Shown here: one piece after another, positions 17,988 to 27,178 of the stretch
Layout: the number at the start of each line of letters is the position of its first letter
How positions within the stretch are numbered: position 1 is the stretch's first letter
NCBI RefSeq assembly: GCF_037040815.1
Contig: NZ_CP146232.1
Location: forward strand, 5,302,001 to 5,366,000
DNA: 64,000 bases
Reading direction: 5' to 3'
Source of the DNA: Pararoseomonas sp. SCSIO 73927
GTDB taxonomy: Bacteria; Pseudomonadota; Alphaproteobacteria; Acetobacterales; Acetobacteraceae
Program-made: the position numbers and the translations under genes
The notes under the pieces: generated by a model
Database searches by the model: none
Told to the model about the DNA's origin: nothing
Seen by the model: only the letters and a program-made list of their open reading frames with translations

Positions 17988-19061
17988 TCAGGGAATGAGG
18001 CGGTCGGCGCGGAGCTGCGCGAAGAGGTCGAAGAACGCGTCATCCGTCGGCTGGTAGGCCGTGAAGCCGAGGCGGCGGCTCTTGCTCATATCCGTCACCA
18101 CCTCGATCGGCCGGCCCAGATCGGCGTCGGTGTGCCAGGGCGAGGCCAGGCGGGCGAGATCGGGCTCGGCCAACCCTTCGCGCTCCGCGATGCGGCGCCA
18201 GGTCTCGGCGTCGCCCGCCATCTGCTGCTCCAGCGGGCGCACGGTGCCGTCGAAGGGCGCGGGCTCCAGCCCGAACCACTCGGCGATGCGGCTCCACATC
18301 CAGCTCCAGCGGAAGACGTCGCCGTTCACGACGTTGAAGGCCTCGTTCTGCGCGGCGGGCGTCGTCGCGGCCCAGAGGAGCTGGCGGGCGAGGAGGCGGG
18401 CGTCGGTCATGTCCGTCAGCCCGTGCCACTGGGCGGCGGAACCGGGGAAGCGGAAGGGCCGCCCCGTCTCGCGGCAGAGCGTGGCGTAGACGGCCAGGGT
18501 GGTCCCCATGTTCATCGCGTTGCCCACGGCCTTGCCGATCACCGTGTGCGGCCGGTGGACGCTCCAGGTGAAGCCGTCGCGCGCCGCGGCGGCGAAGACC
18601 TCGTCCTCCTGGGCGTAGTAGAAGTTCTCCACGTCCAGCCGGCCCTGCTCCTCGCGGAACGGGGTCTGGGGCAGCGTGCCCTTCCCGTAGGCCTCGAACG
18701 GGCCGAGGTAGTGCTTCAGGCCGGTGACGAGGGCGACGTGGCCGGCGCCGCCGGCGGGGCGCAGCCCGTCCAGCAGATTCCGCACCATCGCGGCGTTGAC
18801 GCGGATGTTCTCCGCCTCGCTGTCCTGGCGCAGCCAGGTGGTGATGAAGACCGCGTCCGGGCGCAGCCCCGCCAGGGCCGCCGCGGTCGCCTTCGCGTCC
18901 TGGAGGTCGGCCGCGACAGGCAGGATGCCGGAGGTCCCGCCGGCCTGCCGGCCCGGGCGCCGCGCCAGGCCGTGCACCGTCCAGCCTTCCTCCAGCAGGA
19001 GCGCGGCCGTGGCGCTGCCGACGATCCCGCTCGCCCCGACCACGAGTGCCGTGCCCTTCAT
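17988..19061 (-). CDS. PRISE-type short-chain reductase (progesterone 5-beta-reductase/iridoid-synthase-like)
   Basis: NAD(P)H-dependent reductase of the atypical extended SDR subgroup. The 357-residue protein has the Rossmann motif GASGIVGSA near the N-terminus and the PRISE hallmarks TGLKHYLGPFEAYG, NFYYAQEDEV, the WSVHRPHTVIG segment, AVYATLCRETGRPFRFPG and FNVVNGDVFRW. Plant relatives reduce activated C=C bonds of enones by 1,4-addition; bacterial roles are mostly unknown. The start at 19061 was preferred over an ATG 12 nt upstream because it fits the family N-terminus (KGTALVVGASG). It is divergent from an HxlR regulator and leads an operon with an EthD-like protein. Confidence 0.9.
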   Translation of the reverse strand: MKGTALVVGASGIVGSATAALLLEEGWTVHGLARRPGRQAGGTSGILPVAADLQDAKATAAALAGLRPDAVFITTWLRQDSEAENIRVNAAMVRNLLDGLRPAGGAGHVALVTGLKHYLGPFEAYGKGTLPQTPFREEQGRLDVENFYYAQEDEVFAAAARDGFTWSVHRPHTVIGKAVGNAMNMGTTLAVYATLCRETGRPFRFPGSAAQWHGLTDMTDARLLARQLLWAATTPAAQNEAFNVVNGDVFRWSWMWSRIAEWFGLEPAPFDGTVRPLEQQMAGDAETWRRIAEREGLAEPDLARLASPWHTDADLGRPIEVVTDMSKSRRLGFTAYQPTDDAFFDLFAQLRADRLIP

Positions 19062-19162
19062 CTCAGTCTCCACTTTGGTTCAGGGGCGGGAACTGGGCGG
19101 TGCTTGGCAGGGCGTCCAGACGGCACCAAATCGGGACATAGGAACCCGGAGGTAACCACCCC

Positions 19163-19540
19163 ATGCGCCCTGGCAGTCCGGAAGACGAGTGGCGGGAGGA
19201 CTGCGCGCCCCGCCGCGTGCTGGCGCTGTTCACGACGAAGTGGACGAGCATGGTCCTGCACACGCTGCACGCCCGGCACGGGGGCGCGGCGCGGACGGGC
19301 GTGCTCCAGCGCAGCCTGCCCGGGATTTCCAAGAAGATGCTGACCCAGACCTTGCGGGAGATGGAGGGCAGCGGCCTTCTCACCCGTCACGTCCAGGGCA
19401 CGGTGCCGCCCGCCGTGGAGTACCGGCTGACCGCGCTCGGGCAGCGCTTCGTCGAACCGGTGGAGCTGCTCTACGCCTGGGGGCGGGACAACCCGGACGC
19501 GCTGGACCAGCTCGGGGACCGCCCCACGGCCCGGCGCTGA
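19163..19540 (+). CDS. HxlR-family transcriptional regulator
   Basis: Minimal HxlR protein of 125 residues. The family Cys is in EDCAPRRVLALFTTKWT, the recognition helix in LPGISKKMLTQTLREME, and the wing in VEYRLTALGQRFVEPVE. It sits 101 bp upstream of, and divergent from, the PRISE reductase/EthD-like operon, its probable target. Many HxlR members sense electrophiles or aldehydes through the conserved Cys, which would fit an enone reductase as the target; that is inference. Confidence 0.88.
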   Translation: MRPGSPEDEWREDCAPRRVLALFTTKWTSMVLHTLHARHGGAARTGVLQRSLPGISKKMLTQTLREMEGSGLLTRHVQGTVPPAVEYRLTALGQRFVEPVELLYAWGRDNPDALDQLGDRPTARR

Positions 19541-19637
19541 AAGGCCGGAAAGGCGGGGGATCGCCCATGACGGAGACGCGGCCCCGGCTTGAGCCGGGCG
19601 GCCCATGGGGGCAGAACGGGGCCACGGAGGACGAACC

Positions 19638-20888
19638 ATGACCGATGCCCTGCCCATCACGGAGAACGGCCCCGCCCCCGCGGACACACGGCCGGGCGTC
19701 AGCGCGGGCGCGCTGGCGGGCATCCGCGTGGTCGACCTCACCCGCGTCCTCGGCGGGCCCTACTGCACCATGATCCTCTCCGACCACGGGGCGGAGGTGA
19801 TCAAGATCGAGCCGCCCCAGGGCGACGAGGTGCGCGCCTGGGGCCCGCCCTTCCAGGACGGCATCGCCAGCTACTTCCTCGGCGTGAACCGCAACAAGCG
19901 GAGCATCGCCCTCGACCTCTCCAAGCCCGAGGGGCGCGAGGTGCTGCTGCGCCTGCTGGATGGCGCGGACGTGCTGATCGAGAACTATAAGCCCGGCAGC
20001 ATGGAGAAGTGGGGGATCGGCTACGACACCCTTTCCCAGAAGTTCCCGCGGCTGGTGCACTGCCGCGTCTCCGGCTTCGGGGCGGAGGGACCGCTGGGCG
20101 GGCTGCCCGGCTACGACGCCATCGTGCAGGCCATGGTCGGGCTGATGTCCATCAACGGGGAGCCGGGCAGCGGGCCGCTGCGGATGGGCACGCCGGTGGT
20201 GGACCTCGCCACCGGGCTCTACTCCACCATCGGAATCCTGATGGCGTTGCAGGAGCGGGAGCGCTCCGGCCACGGGCAGTACGTGGACATGACGCTGCAC
20301 GATTGCGGCATGGCGCTGCTGCACCCGCAGGCGGCCAACCACTTCCTGAACGGGAAGCGCCCGGCGGCCACGGGGAACCCGCACCCGAACATCTCGCCCT
20401 ACTCCAAGTTCCGCACCGCGACCTGCGAAATCTTCGTGGCCTGCGGGAACGAGCCGGCCTGGCGGAAGTTCTGCGCCTTCCTCGGCCTGGACGAGCTGGC
20501 GAAGGACCCGCGCTTCGCGAGCAATGGCGACCGCGTGGTGAACCGCGGCGATCTCAACACCATCCTGGAGGCGCGGCTGGCCACCGAGGACGGGCACGCG
20601 CTGTGCGACCGCATGCTGAAGGCCGGCCTGCCCGCCGGCCCCGTGCTGTTCGTGGACGAGGCGGTGGCGGCGCCGCACACGGCCGCGCGCAACATGGTGG
20701 CGGAGATCGGCGAGTTCCGCGCGCTGAACACGCCGATCAAGCTCTCCCGCACGCCGGGCGGCGCGCGCGCGGTGCCGCCGCGCTTCAACGAGCACGGGGA
20801 CGCCGTGCTGGCGGCGGCCGGCTACTCGGAGGAAGAGATCGCGGCACTGAAGGAGAAGGGCATCCTGGTGGAGACGCCGCGCGGCTAG
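19638..20888 (+). CDS. CaiB/BaiF family (class III) CoA-transferase
   Basis: Transfers CoA between carboxylic acids in the manner of formyl-CoA transferase. The 416-residue protein shows LAGIRVVDLTRVLGGPYCT at the start, HGAEVIKIEPP, NRNKRSIALDLSKPEGRE, IENYKPGSMEKWG and a PGYDAIVQAM segment with the catalytic Asp; all are standard. ATG 19638 follows GGAGGACGAACC. It is a single gene about 100 nt downstream of the HxlR gene on the same strand, so read-through is possible. Substrate unknown. Confidence 0.92.
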   Translation: MTDALPITENGPAPADTRPGVSAGALAGIRVVDLTRVLGGPYCTMILSDHGAEVIKIEPPQGDEVRAWGPPFQDGIASYFLGVNRNKRSIALDLSKPEGREVLLRLLDGADVLIENYKPGSMEKWGIGYDTLSQKFPRLVHCRVSGFGAEGPLGGLPGYDAIVQAMVGLMSINGEPGSGPLRMGTPVVDLATGLYSTIGILMALQERERSGHGQYVDMTLHDCGMALLHPQAANHFLNGKRPAATGNPHPNISPYSKFRTATCEIFVACGNEPAWRKFCAFLGLDELAKDPRFASNGDRVVNRGDLNTILEARLATEDGHALCDRMLKAGLPAGPVLFVDEAVAAPHTAARNMVAEIGEFRALNTPIKLSRTPGGARAVPPRFNEHGDAVLAAAGYSEEEIAALKEKGILVETPRG

Positions 20889-20966
20889 TTCCGCGGCCTC
20901 AACGGAATCTTCAGCGGTGGCGGCGAGAGTGGCGGCTTTCCAGGCCGCAGGAGGAACCGCGCCGCC

Positions 20967-22646
20967 ATGTCGCTCCGCTCCCTTTCCATCCGTGGGAAGC
21001 TGATCGCCGCCTTTGGGCTGATGCTCGCCCTCGTCGTGACGCTGGGCGGGCTCTCGCTCCTCCAGCTCCACCGCGTCCAGGGCAACGTACGGGACCTCCG
21101 CGACAACTGGCTGCCCTCGGTGGAGGCGCTGGGCGACGTGAAGCTGCTCTACTCGCGGGAGCGCACGCGGGCCGCGCGCACCATGGGGACCACCGACCCG
21201 GCCGACCGCCGCGCCTCGCAGGCCGAGTACGAGCGCGCCCGGCCCGAGCTGGAGGCGGCGCTGCGCCGTTACGAGCCGCTGGTCTCCTCCGCGGAGGAGC
21301 GCGCGCTGCTCGCGAGCTTCCGGGCGGATTACCGGGTGTACTCGGATTACGTCGCGGGGCTGATGGCCGCCCCGCCGGGCGCGGCGGCCGTCATGACCGC
21401 GTTCAACGGCGAATCCGTCCGCCTCTGGCGCAAGGCGCTAGAGGCGCTGGACAAGGCCACCGCCCTCAACAAGGCCGGCGCTGCCGGGGCCTCGGAAACG
21501 TCGGAGGCAACGTTCCGACAGGCGCAATGGCTGATCACCTGCACGATCCTGGCGGCCGTGCTGGCGAGCCTGCTCTGCGTCGTCTGGCTCGCCCGCAACG
21601 TCGGCGGCGGGATCCGGGGCCTCTCGGCCAGCATGCTGCGGCTGGCGCGGCGCGACTACGGGTTCAAGCTGCCGGAAGCTTCCCGCCGCGACGAGATCGG
21701 CGACATGGCGCGCGCCGTGGCCACCTGCCGCGACGGGCTGCGCGAGGCGGACCGCCTCTCGGCCGAGGGCGCGGCGGAGGCCGGGGCAAAGGCCGCGCGC
21801 GGGGAGCGGGTGGACGCGCTGCTGCGGGGCTTCGAGGCCGAGGCCGCGGAGGTGCTGCGGGGCGTCGCCTCCGCCGCGACGGAGCTGGACGCGACGGCCG
21901 GCGAGATGGCCGGCACGGCCCGGGACGGGGTGGAGCGCGCCACCTCCGTCGCCGCCGCGGCCGAGGAGGCGAGCGCGAACGTGCAGACCGTGGCGGCCTC
22001 CGCCGAGGAGCTGGCGGCCTCGATCGCCGAGATCTCCCGCCAGGTGACGAGCTCCGCCGAGGTGGCGCGGCGCGCCGCCGGGGATGCGCGGGCCACGGAC
22101 GGCGCCGTGCAGGGCCTCTCCGAGGCGGCGCGCAGCATCGGCGACGTGGTGCGGCTGATCAGCGACATCGCCGGCCAGACGAACCTGCTGGCGCTGAACG
22201 CGACGATCGAGGCCGCCCGCGCGGGCGAGGCCGGGCGCGGCTTCGCGGTGGTGGCGAGCGAGGTGAAGACCCTGGCGGCCCAGACCGCCAAGGCCACCGA
22301 GCAGATCGGCAGCCAGATCGCGGCGATGCAGGGCGAGACGGAGCGGGCGGTTCAGGCGATCGGCGGCATCGTGCGGACGATCGAAGAGATGAACGGCATC
22401 ACTACCCAGGTGGCGGCGGCGGCCGAGCAGCAGAGCGCGGCCACCCGGGAGATCGGGCGCGCCGTGGCGGAGGCGGCGGCGGGCACGCAGGACGTGTCCC
22501 GCCACACCGCGGGGGTCACGGAAGGGGCCGAGCGGACGGGGGCCGCGGCGTCCCAGCTCCGCTCCGCCTCCGCCGGGCTCTCCGGCCAGGCCGAAATGCT
22601 GCGGCAGCGGGTGGACACGTTCCTCGCGCAGATCCGGGCGGCCTGA
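20967..22646 (+). CDS. Methyl-accepting chemotaxis protein
   Basis: A 559-residue inner-membrane chemoreceptor. Topology is a first membrane helix (about 10-32), a periplasmic four-helix-bundle type sensor (about 33-190), a second helix (about 190-210), a HAMP linker ([19 protein letters not shown]) and a cytoplasmic signalling hairpin. The hairpin tip reads [20 protein letters not shown], the CheA/CheW contact region. No C-terminal pentapeptide tether for CheR is present. The ligand is not predictable. It fits a motile organism with the flagellar genes 8 kb downstream. The 3' end is 6 nt from the convergent pssA gene. Confidence 0.95.
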   Translation: MSLRSLSIRGKLIAAFGLMLALVVTLGGLSLLQLHRVQGNVRDLRDNWLPSVEALGDVKLLYSRERTRAARTMGTTDPADRRASQAEYERARPELEAALRRYEPLVSSAEERALLASFRADYRVYSDYVAGLMAAPPGAAAVMTAFNGESVRLWRKALEALDKATALNKAGAAGASETSEATFRQAQWLITCTILAAVLASLLCVVWLARNVGGGIRGLSASMLRLARRDYGFKLPEASRRDEIGDMARAVATCRDGLREADRLSAEGAAEAGAKAARGERVDALLRGFEAEAAEVLRGVASAATELDATAGEMAGTARDGVERATSVAAAAEEASANVQTVAASAEELAASIAEISRQVTSSAEVARRAAGDARATDGAVQGLSEAARSIGDVVRLISDIAGQTNLLALNATIEAARAGEAGRGFAVVASEVKTLAAQTAKATEQIGSQIAAMQGETERAVQAIGGIVRTIEEMNGITTQVAAAAEQQSAATREIGRAVAEAAAGTQDVSRHTAGVTEGAERTGAAASQLRSASAGLSGQAEMLRQRVDTFLAQIRAA

Positions 22647-22652
22647 GGCCGC

Positions 22653-23507
22653 TCAGGTGGCGGGGGCTTCGGCCTCCGCCCCTGCCTCGGCCATCCGCCG
22701 AGCCGCCTCCGCCCGCAGGCGGTGGTAGGAGCGCAGCGAGAGCGGGATCATGATGCCGTAGAGAATGCCCGCCGCGGCCAGCGCCGCCCAGGGCTCCGCC
22801 ACCAGCAGCGCGGCGTAGGAGGCGGCACCGAGCAGCAGGGGCAGCACCACGCGGCTCGGCACCTTGAAGTTCTTGAACGACCAGGTGGGCAGGGTGCTGA
22901 CGAGCAGCCCCGCGACCAGCACCAGCACGACGGCCGCGAAGACGGGGTGGCGAAGGGCGTGCGCCGTCCCGCTCAGCCCCCAGCCCTCGAAGGCGAGGGA
23001 GGCGAAGATCGGGAAAAGGGCCAGCCCGGCGCCCGCCGGCGCGGGCACGCCGGTGAAGAAACCCGCCGGGCGCGGGACGGATCCGGGCGCCACGGGGGCG
23101 TCAATGGCCGCGTTGAAGCGGGCCAGGCGCAGCGCCATGCAGGCCGCGAAGAGGAGGCAGGGGATGAAGCCGAAGCCGCGCGCCTCATGGAGCGTCCAGA
23201 GATAGAGGATGAAGGCGGGCGCGACGCCGAAGCAGAGGAAGTCCGAGAGGCTGTCGAACTCCGCCCCGAAGCGGGAGGTGGCCTGGAGGAGGCGGGCTAG
23301 GCGGCCGTCCAGCCCGTCGATGAAGGTGGCGACGACGATGAGGGTCACCGCCGGCTCCCACCGTCCATCCATGGCGAAGCGGATTGCCGTCATGCCCGCG
23401 CAGAGGCCGAGCATGGTGAGGATGTTCGGCAGCAGCCGGTTGAAGGAGAGCCCGGGCAGGCGCGGCCGGCGCTGGCGCGCGAGGCGGAAGCGGCGGATCT
23501 CGGCCAT
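22653..23507 (-). CDS. pssA: CDP-diacylglycerol-serine O-phosphatidyltransferase
   Basis: Makes phosphatidylserine from CDP-diacylglycerol and serine in the inner membrane. The 284-residue polytopic protein carries the CDP-alcohol phosphatidyltransferase motif DG-x2-AR-x8-G-x3-D-x3-D, read here as DGLDGRLARLL and then RFGAEFDSLSDF. Several hydrophobic helices and the FKNFKVPSRV segment typical of PssA follow. It lies 8 nt downstream of psd in one operon, giving the two-step route to phosphatidylethanolamine. Confidence 0.94.
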   Translation of the reverse strand: MAEIRRFRLARQRRPRLPGLSFNRLLPNILTMLGLCAGMTAIRFAMDGRWEPAVTLIVVATFIDGLDGRLARLLQATSRFGAEFDSLSDFLCFGVAPAFILYLWTLHEARGFGFIPCLLFAACMALRLARFNAAIDAPVAPGSVPRPAGFFTGVPAPAGAGLALFPIFASLAFEGWGLSGTAHALRHPVFAAVVLVLVAGLLVSTLPTWSFKNFKVPSRVVLPLLLGAASYAALLVAEPWAALAAAGILYGIMIPLSLRSYHRLRAEAARRMAEAGAEAEAPAT

Positions 23508-23515
23508 GCCGCGCC

Positions 23516-24202
23516 TCAGGCGCCGGTCGGGCGGGAGAGGTCGGCGAGGACCGTCTCGCCGCCGATGGTGGTCTGGCCGACCTCCACGAGCGGGCGGACG
23601 CCCTCCGGCAGATAGAGATCGGTGCGGCTGCCGAAGCGGATGATGCCGAAGCGGTCGCCGGCGCGCACGCGGCTGCCCTCCCGCACGTCGCAGAGGATGC
23701 GGCGGGCGATGAGGCCGGCGATCTGCACCACGGCGATGTCGCGCCCGTCCTCCATGCGGATGGCCAGGGCGTTGCGCTCGTTGTCCGTGCTCGCCTTGTC
23801 CAGCGACGCGTTGACGAAGGCGCCGTGGCGATAGGCCACGCGGGTGACGGTGCCGTCGATCGGCACGCGGTTCACGTGCACGTCCAGCACGGAGAGGAAG
23901 ATCGCCACGCGCCAGCGCGGCGCGGGGCCGAGGCCCAGCTCCTCCGGTGGCACGGCGGGCTCCACGGAAACGATGTGGCCGTCCGCCGGCGCGATGAAGA
24001 GGCCGGGGCGGGCGGGCGTCACGCGCTCGGGGTCGCGGAAGAAGTAGAGGCAGAAGGCGGTGAAGGCCGCGCCCAGCCAGAAGAGCCAGCTCCCGAGGAT
24101 GGCGCCGCCCAGAACCGCCACCGCGGCGCCGCCGATCAGGAAGGGCCGGCCCGCCGGGTGCGGGGGGGAGAGGACGAGGCGCAGGCTGTGCCCGAGAGAC
24201 AT
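23516..24202 (-). CDS. psd: Phosphatidylserine decarboxylase proenzyme
   Basis: Converts phosphatidylserine to phosphatidylethanolamine with a pyruvoyl cofactor made by self-cleavage. This is the short (228-residue) archaeal/alphaproteobacterial form with N-terminal membrane helices. Typical segments are [11 protein letters not shown], the [12 protein letters not shown] stretch, [13 protein letters not shown] and the cleavage region [13 protein letters not shown], where chain splitting occurs at Gly-Ser. It is upstream of pssA in the same operon. Confidence 0.94.
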   Translation of the reverse strand: MSLGHSLRLVLSPPHPAGRPFLIGGAAVAVLGGAILGSWLFWLGAAFTAFCLYFFRDPERVTPARPGLFIAPADGHIVSVEPAVPPEELGLGPAPRWRVAIFLSVLDVHVNRVPIDGTVTRVAYRHGAFVNASLDKASTDNERNALAIRMEDGRDIAVVQIAGLIARRILCDVREGSRVRAGDRFGIIRFGSRTDLYLPEGVRPLVEVGQTTIGGETVLADLSRPTGA

Positions 24203-24274
24203 GGCGATCCGCGGAAAAATGAAGGTCCGGTTATGGTTGTTCGAACCCAGCCGGACAACCCGTCACCGATTCCC

Positions 24275-25582
24275 TCAACGCGCTTCCGGCACGGCGAAGA
24301 CCTGGCCGGGGTAGATGCGGGCGGGGTTCCGGATGCGTGCCTGGTTCGCCCGGAAGATGACGGTGTAGCGGATGCCGCGCCCATAGGCATCGCGCGCGAT
24401 GCGCCAGAGATTGTGCCCGGGCTGCACCACCACCCGCCCATCCCGCACCAGCCCGGCCGGCAGGGATTCCCGCTGGAACGCCACCTCGATGCGCCCGGCC
24501 ACCGGGCCACCCGCCTCGGCCGCCCCGGCGCCGAGCTGGTCCACCCGCAGCGTGTGGCGGCCCACAGGGGGCGCTTCCGCCGGGGTCAGGCTCCAGCGGC
24601 CGGTGGGATCGGCGCTGGCGTCGCCGAGGTGCCGGTCGTCGGCGTAGACGCGCAGCCTCGCGCCGGGCGGGGCGGTGCCGGCGAAGCGCATGGTGTTGCT
24701 GTCATCGTAATCCACCACGTCCAGTCCCAGCACGGCGCCCGAAGCATCCCTGGAGGGAGCGGCGAGCGGGCGGGGTGCCGCTTCCGCCGTGGGAGGCAGG
24801 AGGAGGACGAGGGGCTGCTCTGCCCCTGGGGCGGCCTCGGCCATCCGGCCGCCCGCGCCTTCCGTGCCGGCCCTGGCCACCCCTGGCCGGTCCTGGGCCG
24901 GTGCGGTTCCGGCCCGCTCCTGGTGGGCCGCGCCGGCGGCCTGCGTCCCGGCCTCCCGGGACGTGGCGGCGGAAGCCCGGGCATCGCGCGGCGGCGCGAC
25001 GGTCCCGCGCTCCGGCGCGGCCGTGGCCTCCCGGGGCGGGGCCTGGGCGAGCTGCGGCTCGGCGGCGGGTCCGACGACGAGCACCGTGTCCGGCCCCGCC
25101 ACCTCCTCGCCCCCGGACAGCCGCGCGCGCAAGGACAGCTCCCGCGCGCCGGCGCCCAGCGGCTCGGCGGGCAGGATCACCCACTCGCCGCGCGGGTCGG
25201 CGCGGGACCGGCCGATCTCGCGGCCGCCCTCCAGAAGGATCACCTCGGCCCCCGGAGCGGCGCGGCCGGCGACCACCACGGTGCCCCGGGCGCCCATCCG
25301 CACCACGTCGAAGCGCGGCGGCTCGGCGGTGCGGGCCTCCGCGCCGGCCGGGACCTGGCGGGCCGTGGGCTGGCGCCCCTCCGGTGCGGGGGTGGCGGGA
25401 CGGCCTTGCGGCGGGGCATCGCGCTGCGGCGCCTCCGCCAGGGGCGGTGCGGAGGTGGCCGGGCCAGCAGGACGGGGCAGCGGCGCCGGGCGGTCCCGCA
25501 GCCCGTAGAAGGCCGCGGCCGCCAGGGCACCGGCCAGGATCGCCGAGCCGCCGGCGACTCGCAGCCGCGATGCGTCTGTCAT
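24275..25582 (-). CDS. LysM peptidoglycan-binding protein with membrane anchor
   Basis: A 435-residue protein with one N-terminal membrane helix (GGSAILAGALAAAAFYGL), two Ig-like or carboxypeptidase-regulatory-like beta modules (RFDVVRMGARGTVVVAGRA and LDVVDYDDSNTMRFAGTAP), a long Ala/Pro/Arg-rich linker between them, and a C-terminal LysM domain of about 50 residues (VQPGHNLWRIARDAYG to IYPGQVFAVP). The layout suggests an anchor in the inner membrane reaching the cell wall. Homologous proteins are usually annotated only as LysM proteins. The start at 25582 was chosen because longer frames run into the tRNA gene. It is upstream of the psd-pssA operon with a 72-bp gap. Confidence 0.88.
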   Translation of the reverse strand: MTDASRLRVAGGSAILAGALAAAAFYGLRDRPAPLPRPAGPATSAPPLAEAPQRDAPPQGRPATPAPEGRQPTARQVPAGAEARTAEPPRFDVVRMGARGTVVVAGRAAPGAEVILLEGGREIGRSRADPRGEWVILPAEPLGAGARELSLRARLSGGEEVAGPDTVLVVGPAAEPQLAQAPPREATAAPERGTVAPPRDARASAATSREAGTQAAGAAHQERAGTAPAQDRPGVARAGTEGAGGRMAEAAPGAEQPLVLLLPPTAEAAPRPLAAPSRDASGAVLGLDVVDYDDSNTMRFAGTAPPGARLRVYADDRHLGDASADPTGRWSLTPAEAPPVGRHTLRVDQLGAGAAEAGGPVAGRIEVAFQRESLPAGLVRDGRVVVQPGHNLWRIARDAYGRGIRYTVIFRANQARIRNPARIYPGQVFAVPEAR

Positions 25583-25718
25583 GAGGACGTAACTACGTCC
25601 GCCAGGGCCTGCATCACAAGGGCGCGCATGGTGCGCCGGGCGCGGTCCCGCAAGGGCCGGCCGCGCACGGCCCGGCCCGCCCCGGGGGACGCCGGCGAAA
25701 AGAGCGGCCGGGGTGGCC

Positions 25719-25747
25719 TTGCCGTCCCCACAGGGGGGCGCTATACG
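25719..25747 (+). promoter_or_regulatory. Sigma-70-type promoter of tRNA-Pro
   Basis: TTGCCG (25719-25724), a 17-bp spacer and TATACG (25742-25747), ending 23 nt upstream of the mature tRNA 5' end. The same TATACG -10 occurs at two other housekeeping promoters in this window (51646-51675 and 51741-51769). Confidence 0.75.
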
Positions 25748-25770
25748 CCGCCGCCCGGACGCCGTCATGA

Positions 25771-25847
25771 CGGAGCGTAGCTCAGCCTGGTAGAGCACTG
25801 TGTTCGGGACGCAGGGGCCGGAGGTTCGAATCCTCTCGCTCCGACCA
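25771..25847 (+). tRNA. tRNA-Pro (anticodon CGG)
   Basis: A 77-nt gene with a complete cloverleaf. The acceptor stem is CGGAGCG/CGCTCCG, the D arm GCTC...GAGC, and the anticodon stem CTGTG/CGCAG carries the loop TTCGGGA (anticodon CGG, reading CCG). The T arm is GGAGG-TTCGAAT-CCTCT, and CCA is encoded after discriminator A. CCG should be a common proline codon in such GC-rich DNA. Confidence 0.97.
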
Positions 25848-25860
25848 ATGACGGCTCCGA

Positions 25861-25892
25861 AGCCCCGCATGGCCCCGCCATGCGGGGCTTTT
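25861..25892 (+). terminator. Rho-independent terminator after tRNA-Pro
   Basis: AGCCCCGCATGG (25861-25872) pairs perfectly over 12 bp with CCATGCGGGGCT (25878-25889) around a CCCCG loop, followed by TTT. It lies 13 nt after the tRNA. Confidence 0.9.
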
Positions 25893-25998
25893 CCGTTCGG
25901 TGCCGGACCTGGCCTCGCCGGACCGCGTGGCGAAACGGCCACAGATGCATGACGCCGGCGTGACAGGTGGGCGCTTTTACGCGATCTCACATATCGGT

Positions 25999-26014
25999 TG
26001 GCACGCCCCTCGCA
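25999..26014 (+). promoter_or_regulatory. Sigma-54-type promoter upstream of the TorF porin gene
   Basis: TGGCACG-CCCC-TCGCA matches the RpoN consensus TGGCACG-N4-TTGCA with one mismatch and has exact GG to GC spacing. The predicted start is at 26025, leaving a 34-nt leader before ATG 26059. The upstream activator is not identified. Confidence 0.6.
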
Positions 26015-26058
26015 ATAGACCCCGGCGCCACGCCATCGCGTGAGGGGGATATGAGATC

Positions 26059-26814
26059 ATGACGACCAGGATCGCAGCCGCGGCGACACTCGCGCTGGGC
26101 CTGACCTTCGCCGCCGGCACCGCCGGCGCCTTCGAGATCGAGAGCGCCGGGCTGACCGTCGGCGTCACGCCGACCGTCTCGTCCGACTACCTGTTCCGCG
26201 GCGTCAGCCAGACCCGGAACCGCCCGGCGGTGCAGGGCACGATCGACATCCAGCACACCACCGGCCTCTATGTCGGCGCCTTCGCCTCCAACGTCACCTT
26301 CCTCGGCACCAATGCCCGGCAGGAAATCGACGCGCTGGCGGGCTGGCGGACCACCTTCGCCGGCGTCAGCCTCGACATCGGCGGCATCGCCTACACCTAC
26401 CCCGGCTACGACAACGCCCCGGGCGCCTACGACCTGCAGTACTTCGAGCTGGCGGCGAAGGCGAGCTACGAGATCCCGAACCTGCCGGTGCCGGTGAAGG
26501 TTCTGGGCGCCTTCAACTGGTCGCCGAACTACCAGCTGGAGAGCGGCGACAGCTTCTACGTCGAGGGCGGCGTGGAAATCGGCCTGCCCTACAATTTCAC
26601 GCTCGCGGGCCGCGCGGGCTACCAGTGGATCCAGAACAACACGCGCTGGGGATCGCCCGATTTCGCGAACTGGAACGTGACGCTGTCCTACAAGTTCTCG
26701 GACTTCGTGCTCACGGCCGGCTACTACGACACGAATCTGAGCAGGAGCGAGTGCTTCGGCAGCCAGAAGATCTGCGAGGCGCGCGCGATGGTCTTCCTCA
26801 GCCGCACCTTCTGA
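26059..26814 (+). CDS. TorF-family putative porin
   Basis: A 251-residue outer-membrane beta-barrel protein of the TorF (Gcw_chp) family. A Sec signal peptide (MTTRIAAAATLALGLTFAAG, cleaved near TAGAF) is followed by VGVTPTVSSDYLFRGVSQT, the family signature, then alternating amphipathic strands ending in FLSRTF with a C-terminal Phe, as expected for Bam-assembled proteins. GAGGGGG at 26042-26048 is a possible ribosome-binding site. The upstream sigma-54-like promoter suggests control by nitrogen or another RpoN-linked signal; the transported solute is unknown. Confidence 0.9.
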   Translation: MTTRIAAAATLALGLTFAAGTAGAFEIESAGLTVGVTPTVSSDYLFRGVSQTRNRPAVQGTIDIQHTTGLYVGAFASNVTFLGTNARQEIDALAGWRTTFAGVSLDIGGIAYTYPGYDNAPGAYDLQYFELAAKASYEIPNLPVPVKVLGAFNWSPNYQLESGDSFYVEGGVEIGLPYNFTLAGRAGYQWIQNNTRWGSPDFANWNVTLSYKFSDFVLTAGYYDTNLSRSECFGSQKICEARAMVFLSRTF

Positions 26815-26835
26815 GGGAGATGGACTGAGGGGAAC

Positions 26836-26865
26836 GGGCGGCGCGCGGCTACTTCCGCGCCGCCC
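26836..26865. terminator. Bidirectional hairpin between torF and DUF2842 genes
   Basis: GGGCGGCGCG (26836-26845) pairs perfectly with CGCGCCGCCC (26856-26865) around a 10-nt loop. It overlaps the last codons of the convergent DUF2842 gene and could end transcripts from both sides, though no T run follows. Confidence 0.5.
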
Positions 26866-27034
26866 AGATCATGAGGCGGCTGGCCGGCCAGGCCCAGAAG
26901 ACCCCGGCCACCGTGAAGTAGAGCAGCTGGGCGGCCCAGTGGCGCGGCACGAGGTCGGCCAGCGCCACCGCCGCCCCGATATAGAGCAGGAAGCCCAGGA
27001 TTCCGCCGATGACGGCCACGGGGACGCGCGACAT
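26849..27034 (-). CDS. DUF2842 small membrane protein
   Basis: A 61-residue protein with two hydrophobic helices (VAVIGGILGFLLYIGAAVAL and LLYFTVAGVFWAWPA) and a short basic tail (AARK). This matches the alphaproteobacterial DUF2842 family, for which no function is known. The ATG at 27034 is well placed and its length is normal for the family. A much longer frame upstream is a shadow of the adjacent plus-strand genes. Monocistronic. Confidence 0.8.
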   Translation of the reverse strand: MSRVPVAVIGGILGFLLYIGAAVALADLVPRHWAAQLLYFTVAGVFWAWPASRLMIWAARK

Positions 27035-27178
27035 GCGGGTTCCCTGCCGCAATCCGGCCCGCGCGCCAAGCCCTCTCCGCCGCGCCCGGGTTTGCCAGCC
27101 AGGTTTGCCAGCCAGGTTTGATCCACGGCCCCGCGCCGGCCTATGACGCAGGCCCATCCCGAGACGGAGCCCCGCGCG

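Noticed and set aside
20009..22753. 914-codon plus-strand frame
   Set aside because: It overlaps the CoA-transferase and chemoreceptor genes in another frame, has a chance-like Arg/Gly/Pro composition and no domain.
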